7,691 bases of DNA from T3Sed10-241 sp036796255 (GCA_036796255.1 DAIRDH010000110.1:1-7691); one strand, 5' to 3'; positions 1 through 6,184 are shown, counted from the first letter of the stretch. A program made the numbers and translations. Notes: a model not told the origin generated them from the letters alone.

Positions 1-85
1 AGATAAAGTTTCATAAGAATTCATTGCAAAAAGCCCTTATAGAAGCTGAACGTATGGATTTAATCATTCTTCTTGCAATTTCCAT

Positions 86-117
86 TTTGATATAAACCCT
101 TTTCTGCTCTCCTTTTG
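86..117 (+). promoter_or_regulatory. Candidate Bacteroidota-type promoter of the cation ATPase gene
   Basis: A TTTG at 86-89 (-33 element) is separated by 20 bases from TCCTTTTG at 110-117, which matches the TAnnTTTG -7 consensus of the Bacteroidota primary sigma factor except for the second base. Transcription would begin near 123-125, leaving a leader of about 20 bases before the ATG at 145. This also argues against the in-frame TTG at 115 as start codon, because it lies inside the -7 element. The call rests on consensus matching alone. Confidence 0.4.
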
Positions 118-144
118 TACATTCACACCACCAAATCGACCTCC

Positions 145-2871
145 ATGAACTGGCACGCCACCAGCATCGCCGATGTACTCAATATTCTGAATTCCAATGC
201 TCAAGGCCTGAGCGCCACTGAAGCCACCGCGCGCCTCCAGAAATACGGCCCCAACGAGCTCCCCGACGTGGGCCAGAAGCACTGGATATGGATACTCCTC
301 AAGCAATTTCGCAGCCTGCTCATCTTTATCCTCTTTGCGGCAGCGGTTATCTCCTGGTTTACCGACCACCGCGTCGATACCTTTGTCATCTTTTTCGTGA
401 TTTCTGTCAATGCCAGCATCGGATTTGTACAGGAACTCAAAGCCCAGCGGGCCGTGGCCTCCCTGAGGGGCATGCTGCAACCCAAAGCCCGCGTGCTGCG
501 CGATGGCGCCTCCCTGCATGTACCCGCCCGCGAAATTGTGCCCGGCGACATCATCGTGCTCGAAGAGGGCGACAGCATCCCCGCCGATGCCCGACTCATC
601 GAGTCCAAAAACCTCCGCGCCATCGAAGCGCCCCTTACCGGCGAGTCGGTGCCGGTCAACAAAAGCACCGCCTCCCTGCCCGAAGCCACGGGCATGTCCG
701 ACCGGCACAACATGGTGCGCAAAGGCACCTTCATCGCAGGCGGATTTGCGAAAGCAGTGGTCACCGGCACTGCCATGGATACGGCCATAGGCGAGATAGC
801 CAAATCGCTCGAAAGCATCAAGATAGGCCGCACCAACTTCCAGATCAAAACCGATACCCTCGCCCGCCACATGGCCTTTATCGCCCTGGGCAGCGCCGTG
901 CTGCTCTTCGTGGCGGTGTACTTCTTTCAAGACGTGGAGCTCAGCGATATCCTCCTCATTTCCATCGCCGCCCTCGTGTCGTCTATCCCCGAAGGACTGC
1001 CGGCTGTACTCGCCATCGTGCTCGCCGTGGGGGCCAACCGCATGGCGCGGCGCAATGCCATCATCAGCGAATTTACCGCCACTGAAACCCTCGGCGCCGT
1101 CACCACCATCCTCACCGACAAGACGGGTACGCTTACGCAAAATACGCTCACTGTGAGGCGGGTAAGTGTGCCTGGTGCCGCCGATTGGGAAGTGGGCGGG
1201 GAGGGCTGGGAGCCTTCTGGCAAATTTGAAACAGGCGGAGTCACCGTAGACCCGCAAGGGGAGGAGCTGCTCACACAAATCCTCCACATCGCTGCATGGA
1301 GCAACAATTCCGACATCCGCCACGACGCAGCCAAAGACCGCTACACCCTCATCGGCGATCCCACCGAAGGCGCACTGCTGGCCATGGCGCGCAAGGGAGG
1401 CATTTTTTCGAAAAGCGAAAAAACCCAAACAGCAGGGGAGGGAGCTGTCCGCAAAATCGACGACCTGCCCTTCAACTCCACCCTCAAGATGCGGGCTACG
1501 CTCGCGGAAAATGATGGCCGACGACAACTCCTCGTGGTGGGTGCCCCCGAAAAGGTGCTCGCCAAGTCGACCCATATCGTGACCGCCCAAGGCACGCAGC
1601 CCATGACCGAAGCCCACGCCGAAGCCGTGCGCGAAAAGATCGAATCCTGGTCGGGACAGGCCATGCGCGTCATCGCCCTGGCTTACCGCGATGAAGCCGA
1701 CAGCACCGACACCATCGACGAGAACGCGCTTGACGGCCTCACCTTCGCGGGCATCACGGGCATGATCGACCCGCCGCGGGTGGACGTAAAAGAAAGTGTG
1801 CTCGCCTGCCACAATGCGGGCATCCGCGTCATCATGGCTACAGGCGACCACATCACCACCGCCATTGCGGTAGCCCAAGCCGTGGGCATACTGCGCCCCG
1901 AAGACATAGCGCGTGGCGGCACCCTCGCCCTCACCGAAACCGACCTGCTCACCCTCGACGATGCCGCCTTCAGCAAGGTGGTGCACGAAGTCAACGTCTT
2001 TTCGCGGCTTACGCCAAATATGAAACTCCGCATCGCCGAGGAGCTGCAAGCCGGTGGGGAGCTCATCGCCATGACGGGCGATGGGGTCAATGATGCCCCA
2101 GCCCTCAAGCGGGCTGATGTGGGCATCGCCATGGGTATCATGGGCACCGATGTGGCCCGCGATGCCGCAGCCGTCGTCCTGGCCGACGACAATTTCTCCA
2201 CCATTGTTAAAGCTGTGGAAGAAGGCCGCGTGGTATTCAACAACACCCGTCAGGCGAGTTTTTTCCTCATCACCACAAATTTTGCCGAGATCACCACCCT
2301 CGTCTCAGCCGTGCTCATGGGCATGCCAGTACCCCTCAGCGCCACGCAAATACTCTGGCTCAACCTCGTAACCGACGGCGCCTGCACCACGGCCATGGCC
2401 ACCGAGGGTAGTCACGGCGACGAGCTGGGCCAAAAGCCCGCAAACCGCGATGAGAAAATCCTTAACAAGAGCATACTGCCCTTCCTCATCATCAACAGTA
2501 TATTGATGGCCTCCATGGCCCTCTTTGCCTTCAACTACTACATTGACGAGGGGCTCGACAAGGCGCGTACTGCGGCATTTATCGTCATGGCCTTCAGCCA
2601 GCTCTTCAACGTGTTCAATATGCGCTCCCTGCGCAGTTCCATTTTCAAGGTGGGCCTCTTCAGCAATACCTATGTCAACATCGCCCTTGTGGTATCCATT
2701 GTTGTGCAGGTGCTCATCATCGAAGTTCCAGCACTTGCATCCCTCTTCAACTTCGTAAGCCTCCCCGCCCACGAATTTGCTGGCTTGGCGCTCATTCCCT
2801 CCCTCATCCTCGTATTCGGAGAGGTGTACAAATACATTGCCTTTGAGGTGAAAGGGAAGGAGGTGATTTAA
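145..2871 (+). CDS. P2-type cation-transporting ATPase, Ca2+-pump-like
   Basis: This is a 908-residue integral inner-membrane pump that couples ATP hydrolysis to cation export, most likely Ca2+. In order it shows an N-terminal cation-ATPase domain, helices M1 (about 57-72) and M2 (77-97), an actuator loop with TGES at 165-168, M4 with IPEGLP (E283), phosphorylation motif DKTGTLT (D325), nucleotide domain with GDPTEGALL, hinge motif TGDGVNDAP at 644-652, and the C-terminal helices. By comparison with SERCA, the Ca2+ site II ligands are present: E283 in M4 and N740 and D744 of NLVTD in M6. N712 and E715 in M5 and T743 also match. M8 carries Q819 where SERCA has Glu, as in PMCA and SPCA, which suggests one bound ion per cycle. 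The usual Lys of KGAPE is Val (VGAPE, 465-469). The ATG at 145 is preferred over the upstream TTG, which overlaps the promoter. There is no Shine-Dalgarno sequence. The gene stands alone between a promoter and a terminator. The family is certain; the transported ion is inferred, and Na+ or Mn2+ remain possible. Confidence 0.95.
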   Translation: MNWHATSIADVLNILNSNAQGLSATEATARLQKYGPNELPDVGQKHWIWILLKQFRSLLIFILFAAAVISWFTDHRVDTFVIFFVISVNASIGFVQELKAQRAVASLRGMLQPKARVLRDGASLHVPAREIVPGDIIVLEEGDSIPADARLIESKNLRAIEAPLTGESVPVNKSTASLPEATGMSDRHNMVRKGTFIAGGFAKAVVTGTAMDTAIGEIAKSLESIKIGRTNFQIKTDTLARHMAFIALGSAVLLFVAVYFFQDVELSDILLISIAALVSSIPEGLPAVLAIVLAVGANRMARRNAIISEFTATETLGAVTTILTDKTGTLTQNTLTVRRVSVPGAADWEVGGEGWEPSGKFETGGVTVDPQGEELLTQILHIAAWSNNSDIRHDAAKDRYTLIGDPTEGALLAMARKGGIFSKSEKTQTAGEGAVRKIDDLPFNSTLKMRATLAENDGRRQLLVVGAPEKVLAKSTHIVTAQGTQPMTEAHAEAVREKIESWSGQAMRVIALAYRDEADSTDTIDENALDGLTFAGITGMIDPPRVDVKESVLACHNAGIRVIMATGDHITTAIAVAQAVGILRPEDIARGGTLALTETDLLTLDDAAFSKVVHEVNVFSRLTPNMKLRIAEELQAGGELIAMTGDGVNDAPALKRADVGIAMGIMGTDVARDAAAVVLADDNFSTIVKAVEEGRVVFNNTRQASFFLITTNFAEITTLVSAVLMGMPVPLSATQILWLNLVTDGACTTAMATEGSHGDELGQKPANRDEKILNKSILPFLIINSILMASMALFAFNYYIDEGLDKARTAAFIVMAFSQLFNVFNMRSLRSSIFKVGLFSNTYVNIALVVSIVVQVLIIEVPALASLFNFVSLPAHEFAGLALIPSLILVFGEVYKYIAFEVKGKEVI

Positions 2872-2938
2872 AGAGCGTCGCCGGCCTGCCAATATGAGCC
2901 CTAAGTGCTGGTCAAAAAGGAGAATTATCATGGGCTCA

Positions 2939-3017
2939 GGCTCCGCCGTGTCTTTGCCTTGCGGTTTACTTTAAATTTTGCCACTGGAGGGCAAGCGAGA
3001 GGTGGGCATTCACCCCC
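2939..3017 (+). repeat. Diverged copy (third) of a 79-bp intergenic repeat
   Basis: The segment begins GGCTCCGC and ends GGGCATTCACCCCC. It aligns without gaps to the copy at 6106-6184 with 58 of 79 bases identical by hand count. Shared blocks include GGCTCCGC, TTTGCC/CTGCC followed by TGCGG, the CTTT..AAATTTG region, CAAGCG, and the ATTCACCCC end. The CCGC...GCGG arms of the first hairpin persist, whereas the second hairpin is weakened by substitutions. It sits 68 bases after the ATPase stop codon, in the same orientation as the other two copies. Confidence 0.7.
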
Positions 3018-3121
3018 AATGCTAACGCATGTAGCGCAGCATTTTACTTCTGGGAGACCGCTTTTTCAGCATTGTTTGCAAGGTTGCAGCTATCCACATT
3101 TCCAAAACCCTCTATAGCAAG

Positions 3122-3157
3122 AAAGCCCCGCAATCCATCCGGATGCGGGGCTTTTTC
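3122..3157. terminator. Rho-independent terminator, probably bidirectional
   Basis: The arms AAAGCCCCGCA (3122-3132) and TGCGGGGCTTT (3144-3154) are perfect reverse complements of 11 bases. The loop can pair further through ATCC/GGAT with one bulged A. On the + strand the GC stem is followed by five T, as expected for ending the ATPase transcript. Read on the - strand it ends in TTTCTT, so it may also stop the leftward DUF2953-GerW transcript, whose last stop codon lies 21 bases away. This is the clearest terminator in the window. Confidence 0.88.
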
Positions 3158-3177
3158 TCAATCCATTTACAGACATT

Positions 3178-3552
3178 TTAATTGGCCTTCGCCGCCTTCA
3201 TGTCCATAAACTTGTCGACCAGGCCGGGAATCTTTTCAATGGCTGCACTAAAACCTTTGGCAGTGCTTGCCGGGATGAATTGAATATCCGCACCGCGGCT
3301 CGCTAAAAAGCCCACTGGCCCTATGCCCATGCCTGCCGCGCCTCCGGCACCGTGGCCTTCGCCTTTGCCTTGCTTGGGAGCATCGCCTTTTCCTTCGCCT
3401 GTTCCGGCGCCAAAACCCATTCCCACCGACATCACCGGTACGCAGGTGTATTCGCCGAGGGTGAAAGGACTGCCGATAATGGTATCGGTCTTTGCTTCTG
3501 ATTTCAGGAACTCAGTGATTTTGCCAATGAGTTCATCTACTTGTGTTTCCAT
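3178..3552 (-). CDS. ytfJ: GerW/YtfJ-family protein
   Basis: This 124-residue protein matches the GerW (YtfJ) family throughout. An N-terminal amphipathic segment (about 1-22) is followed by TIIGSPFTLGEYTCVPV (24-40), then VGMGFGAGTGEG and a Gly-rich, Lys-containing low-complexity stretch (44-78), then GPVGFLASRGADIQFIP (78-94) and a short C-terminal helix. In Bacillus the family member is a spore protein needed for germination through the hydrolase SleB. In non-spore-formers its role is unknown. The ATG at 3552 is chosen because the conserved region begins there; the in-frame extension to 3672 would overlap the upstream gene. It follows the DUF2953 gene by 56 bases in the same direction and is probably co-transcribed. 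No Shine-Dalgarno sequence and no signal peptide are visible, so it is probably cytosolic. The symbol reflects family membership, not demonstrated orthologous function. Confidence 0.88.
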   Translation of the reverse strand: METQVDELIGKITEFLKSEAKTDTIIGSPFTLGEYTCVPVMSVGMGFGAGTGEGKGDAPKQGKGEGHGAGGAAGMGIGPVGFLASRGADIQFIPASTAKGFSAAIEKIPGLVDKFMDMKAAKAN

Positions 3553-3608
3553 AGTTTGTGGTGTTTGAAGTTTAGAGTGCTTGTTAACATCGTTCAAATT
3601 AAAGCTCC

Positions 3609-4172
3609 TTATTTGCCGCGGATGAATGCCCAAAGCATGCGCCCGAGGGTGTTTCGTATTTCCAGTACGCACACATTGTGGCCCTGAAAGTTGATTTCAA
3701 TCGTTTTGCCAGTCCACCTACCGGCCCACCAGGCCAGGGGAAAGAGTATGCCATTTTCGGCAGCTGAGCCTGTGTCGATCATCAAGGTGCACTCCGGCAC
3801 TTTAAAACTGCGCAACACTGCCCACATTCTTCGGAAAGGCACGCCCGTTTTGCTCTTTTCAGCGGGTGCTTGAGCCTGTTCAGGCTTGTGCTCTTCTTGC
3901 GCTTCCCGTTTATGCTGCCTCTGCTGTGATTTGCGTTCTTCGCGAGCAGCCAATTTTGCCGTAAGGCTTACTGCATCCCACTCAAAGCGCATTCCAATCG
4001 CTCTAAGCTCCAGCCAAAGACCCTCGTTTCTGTAGCACACGCGGCCGCTGCCGATGTGAAACAGACTTACCGTTGCGGCTGCTTCCCTGCTGTCAAGGCG
4101 CACACTGAAGGGCGCGAGTAGCAGGTAAGTAAGCGTGACGGTCAGCAGGCCGAGGAGTATCCAAGCGATCAT
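3609..4172 (-). CDS. DUF2953 (YtfI-like) membrane-anchored protein
   Basis: This 187-residue protein has one N-terminal hydrophobic segment (about 2-22, ending in LLLAPFSVRLDS). It is followed by a short beta-rich region (30-75), a strongly charged Gln/Glu/Lys/Arg linker (about 76-109) that looks disordered or coiled, and a C-terminal region with IDTGSAAENGILFPLAWW (132-149). That last motif and the N-terminal pattern resemble DUF2953, the family of Bacillus YtfI. The function of the family is unknown. The strongest support is context: the next gene encodes a GerW/YtfJ protein, and ytfI-ytfJ are adjacent in Bacillus. A membrane anchor next to a soluble partner suggests the two act together at the membrane, which is inference. 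The start at 4172 gives the full hydrophobic segment. The family assignment is from pattern memory and less certain than that of its neighbour. Confidence 0.72.
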   Translation of the reverse strand: MIAWILLGLLTVTLTYLLLAPFSVRLDSREAAATVSLFHIGSGRVCYRNEGLWLELRAIGMRFEWDAVSLTAKLAAREERKSQQRQHKREAQEEHKPEQAQAPAEKSKTGVPFRRMWAVLRSFKVPECTLMIDTGSAAENGILFPLAWWAGRWTGKTIEINFQGHNVCVLEIRNTLGRMLWAFIRGK

Positions 4173-4310
4173 AATTCACGCAATAAAAATAGCTCACTAG
4201 GTGCGCATAAATGCTGATTTTTGTCAACTGCGAACAAGATTTTTATCAGGCTGCACAGTATGCGACGCAGGTCACATTAACTTCCCCAAGCTTTGCTTAT
4301 TTTCACCGGA

Positions 4311-4318
4311 TACATTTG
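4311..4318 (+). promoter_or_regulatory. -7 promoter element of the cytochrome gene
   Basis: TACATTTG is a perfect TAnnTTTG match ending 11 bases before the ATG at 4330, so the mRNA leader would be only about 5-6 bases. No TTG lies at the preferred 17-23 base spacing upstream. The nearest, TTTG at 4292-4295, is 15 bases away, so the -33 half is weak. This could make the promoter dependent on an activator, which is inference. Confidence 0.5.
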
Positions 4319-4329
4319 AATCCAGCTCA

Positions 4330-5301
4330 ATGACATACCGCATATTTACCATTGCATTTCCTTACTTGATAGCCCTGACGCTGCTCGCTGCTTGCACAAG
4401 CGAAAAGCCCAAATCAGACAATAAATCCCAGGAAGCTCCAACTGCTCCCCGCAAGGAGCGTCCTGTGGCGCTTCGCCTCATGCAGTCCAACTGCGCTTCA
4501 TGCCATAAGTTGGCCCCCGGTGGCGATGGGCCGGTCATTGCACCCGGTATGGGCGAGCTTCGCGCAACTTACCTCAGCGCCTTTGCGTCAAAAGAGGACT
4601 TTGTGAATGCTTTAACCGCTTTCAGCAAAAACCCAACTGCTGAGGCTGCGTTGATGCATGAGGCTGTCGCTAAATATGGACTCATGCCCAAGCTCGGTGT
4701 GGCCGAAGCCGATCTCAAAGCCATTGCTGAATACCTCTACGACCATGAAGTGGGAAGCGAGGCCTGGATACGCAGCCTCAGCGCTGCCACTGATACTCCA
4801 GAAAGTGAAGATGACCTTAATTATGAATCGCGTGGCCGCAAATACGCCATAGGCACCAAGCAAGCCTTGGGCTCCAAGCTCCTCGCAGCTGTGCAGGAAT
4901 ATGGCCCGGCAGGGGCAGTTGATTTCTGCAACATCCAGGCCCTGCCTATCACCGACAGCATGGCAACACATTATGGAGCGAGCGTAAAGCGCGTAAGCGA
5001 CAAGCCCCGCAATCCTGCCAACAAGGCCAATGCCGAAGAACTGGCCTATATCGAAGCCTTGAAAGCCGCCAAAGCGCAAGGGGAGGAGCTGCCTCCACTC
5101 ATTTCCGAAAAGGCCAATAAAGTACTGGCCTATTACGCTATCGAGACCAACGATATGTGCCTGAAATGCCACGGCCGCAAAGACGCCGAGATCGCTGCTG
5201 AAACCTGGCAGGCCATCGCAGAGCGCTATCCGGCTGATAAAGCATTTGGTTATGGCACAGGCGAAGTGCGTGGCCTGTTTGTGGTGGAAATGACGCCTTA
5301 A
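4330..5301 (+). CDS. Dihaem lipoprotein: cytochrome c domain fused to DUF3365
   Basis: This 323-residue exported haem protein has a lipoprotein signal peptide ending LTLLAAC, with the lipidated Cys at 22. A polar linker (23-44) follows. The cytochrome c domain has haem motif CASCH at 55-59 and a candidate axial Met at 119 (GLMPKLG). The C-terminal DUF3365 (Tll0287-like) domain spans about 170-321, with DFCNIQALPITD, the RVSDKPRNPANKAN stretch, second haem motif CLKCHG at 277-282, and YPADKAFGYGTGEVRGLFVVE at the end in its usual form. The protein is expected on the periplasmic side of the inner or outer membrane, where it could transfer electrons or sense a ligand; the actual role of such fusions is not known to me. 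The start at 4330 is preferred to the upstream in-frame GTG at 4201 because it gives a clean signal peptide and lies just after a -7 element. The trHb3 gene follows 105 bases downstream in the same direction. Confidence 0.92.
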   Translation: MTYRIFTIAFPYLIALTLLAACTSEKPKSDNKSQEAPTAPRKERPVALRLMQSNCASCHKLAPGGDGPVIAPGMGELRATYLSAFASKEDFVNALTAFSKNPTAEAALMHEAVAKYGLMPKLGVAEADLKAIAEYLYDHEVGSEAWIRSLSAATDTPESEDDLNYESRGRKYAIGTKQALGSKLLAAVQEYGPAGAVDFCNIQALPITDSMATHYGASVKRVSDKPRNPANKANAEELAYIEALKAAKAQGEELPPLISEKANKVLAYYAIETNDMCLKCHGRKDAEIAAETWQAIAERYPADKAFGYGTGEVRGLFVVEMTP

Positions 5302-5373
5302 GCGATGGTTTAGCCTTCAGGGGCTTGCGCCTGCCCAGTTCCAGTCGTTGCCGTAAGCTGCAATTCTTTAACT

Positions 5374-5402
5374 TTTGGGTCTGCCTGCAGCACCTACTTT
5401 TG
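5374..5402 (+). promoter_or_regulatory. Promoter of the truncated haemoglobin gene, near-leaderless
   Basis: TTTG at 5374-5377 and the perfect -7 element TACTTTTG at 5395-5402 are spaced 17 bases apart, inside the range reported for Bacteroidota promoters. Only four bases separate the -7 element from the ATG at 5407, so transcription should start at or next to the A of the start codon. The haemoglobin gene therefore appears to have its own promoter, separate from the cytochrome gene upstream. Confidence 0.58.
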
Positions 5403-5406
5403 CTAC

Positions 5407-5799
5407 ATGAATACTTCAGACATTGCCGCACTCGACGACATCAAAACCCTCGTTGACGGTTTTTATGGAAAAGTGGAGGAGGACGACCTGATCGGCCCTG
5501 TATTCAATGAGAAGATCGCCGACCGATGGCCGGAGCACCTCGCCAAAATGTACACCTTTTGGCAAACGGTGCTGCTTGGGGAGCACAGCTATTTGGGAAG
5601 GCCGTTTCCACCGCATGCCCAGTTGCCCATTGAAAAGCAACATTTTGACCGTTGGATTGCCCTTTTTCAGGAAACAGTTGATACACACTTCAGCGGTCCT
5701 AAAGCGGAAGAAGCCAAGTGGCGCGCCGGCAAAATGGCCGAGATGTTTCAGTACAAGATAGACCATTTGCGCAAGCGTGGCAATGACGTGATTCAGTAG
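5407..5799 (+). CDS. Group III truncated haemoglobin
   Basis: This 130-residue cytosolic globin aligns along its whole length with the trHb3 family, whose characterised member is Campylobacter Ctb. Recognisable positions are the B10 Tyr (Y20 in GFYGKV), the distal E7 His (H44 in WPEHLAKM), the proximal F8 His (H70 in FPPHAQLP) and the conserved G-helix Trp (W83 in FDRWIALF). The PVFN segment (31-34) and the LLGEHSYLGRPF stretch (56-67) are also family features. Such proteins bind O2 and NO and are linked to nitrosative stress or microaerobic life in some bacteria; the role here is not shown. No alternative Met occurs until residue 48, beyond the B helix, so ATG 5407 must be the start. It lies 105 bases after a dihaem lipoprotein gene and has its own promoter. 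There is no Shine-Dalgarno sequence. Confidence 0.95.
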   Translation: MNTSDIAALDDIKTLVDGFYGKVEEDDLIGPVFNEKIADRWPEHLAKMYTFWQTVLLGEHSYLGRPFPPHAQLPIEKQHFDRWIALFQETVDTHFSGPKAEEAKWRAGKMAEMFQYKIDHLRKRGNDVIQ

Positions 5800-5836
5800 T
5801 ATTGCGCTGTTCTTGCTGCTGTGGGGTAATCACTCC

Positions 5837-5914
5837 GCTCCGCTGGGCTTGTGCCCTGCGGGTTTCGTTCAAATTTGCTACCGAAAAACAAGCGTGAAGG
5901 GGGTATTCACCCCC
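5837..5914 (+). repeat. 79-bp intergenic repeat, copy 1
   Basis: Bases 5837-5913 match 6107-6183 at 73 of 77 positions without gaps; the differences are at 5851, 5862, 5867 and 5880. The unit contains two stem-loops. In the first (5840-5861), CCGC-T-GGGC pairs with GCCC-T-GCGG around a TTGT loop. The second is GGGGGTATTCACCCCC at 5899-5914, with a 6-bp stem and ATTC loop. Between them lies an A/T-rich stretch with AAATTTG and CCGAAAAACAAGCG. It starts 38 bases after the trHb3 stop codon. Confidence 0.88.
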
Positions 5915-6063
5915 AACCAGAATTTGTCTGAAACCGGTTTTATTCAAGGCTATCAGCTGCTTCTATCGGCTTTGCACTTCAATGAACCTGATCAAGGCGC
6001 CGACAGGCTGGCTGAAAATTGCGAATGTCTAGGGCTGGCGCAAAGGACGTCAGGGCCATCTTC

Positions 6064-6085
6064 GAGACGTGGCATGCCACGTCTC
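6064..6085. repeat. Perfect 22-bp palindrome
   Basis: The half-site GAGACGTGGCA (6064-6074) is followed immediately by its exact reverse complement (6075-6085), with TGGCATGCCA at the core. The sequence resembles GAGACGT-GCATGC-ACGTCTC palindromes that I recall as dispersed repeats in other bacterial genomes; this was not checked. It sits between the two 79-bp repeat copies, 21 bases before the second. It could be a protein-binding site, a transposon-derived end, or a REP-like hairpin. Confidence 0.8.
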
Positions 6086-6105
6086 TACGAGGCCTTATAT
6101 GAATC

Positions 6106-6184
6106 GGCTCCGCTGGGCTTCTGCCCTGCGGTTTTCTTTCAAATTTGCTGCCGAAAAACAAGCGTGAAGGGGGTATTCACCCCA
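6106..6184 (+). repeat. 79-bp intergenic repeat, copy 2
   Basis: This copy lies exactly 270 bases downstream of copy 1, in the same orientation. It keeps both hairpins: CCGC...GCGG at 6110-6131 with a TTCT loop, and GGGGT-ATTC-ACCCC at 6170-6183. It ends 52 bases before the stop codon of the leftward cupin gene, so its reverse strand would be the first structure downstream of that operon. On that strand a run of five T follows the hairpin, but 11 bases away, so it is not a standard terminator. Confidence 0.88.

Larger units (their letters stand above)
2872..3177. other. Intergenic spacer between convergent genes, with repeat and terminator
   Basis: These 306 bases between the stop of the ATPase gene and the stop of the GerW-family gene hold a diverged copy of the 79-bp repeat (2939-3017) and a strong terminator hairpin (about 3122-3157). 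A weak inverted repeat, AATGCT at 3018-3023 and AGCATT at 3038-3043, directly follows the repeat. The only open frame, a 70-codon one starting at 2905, mostly translates the repeat and does not look like a protein. Nothing else was recognised. Confidence 0.7.

Noticed and set aside
115..144. Alternative TTG start adding ten residues to the ATPase
   Set aside because: The TTG falls inside a candidate -7 promoter element, and the extra residues precede the normal start of the cation-ATPase N-terminal domain. The ATG at 145 is sufficient.
64..2049. Open frame of 661 codons on the - strand opposite the ATPase gene
   Set aside because: It lies entirely antisense to a gene with all P-type ATPase motifs. 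Its translation is rich in Gly, His and Asp, as expected from the complement of C-ending codons, and shows no recognisable domain. The strong third-position C bias of the ATPase gene removes stops from this frame.
145..2871. Horizontal acquisition of the ATPase gene because of its high GC content
   Set aside because: A sample line in the gene is about 67% GC, but a sample line in the helicase gene is also about 67%. The variation therefore looks like gene-to-gene heterogeneity. No mobile-element ends flank the gene.
4221..4237. TTGT-N9-ACAA inverted repeat as a CRP/FNR-family operator
   Set aside because: The symmetry covers only four bases per arm, and no similar site is seen before the haemoglobin gene. 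It is mentioned only as something to test.
4201..4329. GTG start adding 43 residues to the cytochrome lipoprotein
   Set aside because: The extension would bury the lipoprotein signal peptide and runs through the perfect TACATTTG promoter element. The ATG at 4330 gives a standard N-region, hydrophobic core and lipobox.
5318..5335. Short GGC-TTGC-GCC stem-loop after the cytochrome gene as a terminator
   Set aside because: The stem has only three or four pairs and no following T-run. It vaguely resembles the first hairpin of the 79-bp repeat, but not enough to call a fourth copy.
5837..6184. CRISPR-like direct repeats
   Set aside because: There are only two close copies, 270 bases apart, with unit length near 79 and a third diverged copy about 3 kb away. 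No short regular spacers and no cas genes are present.
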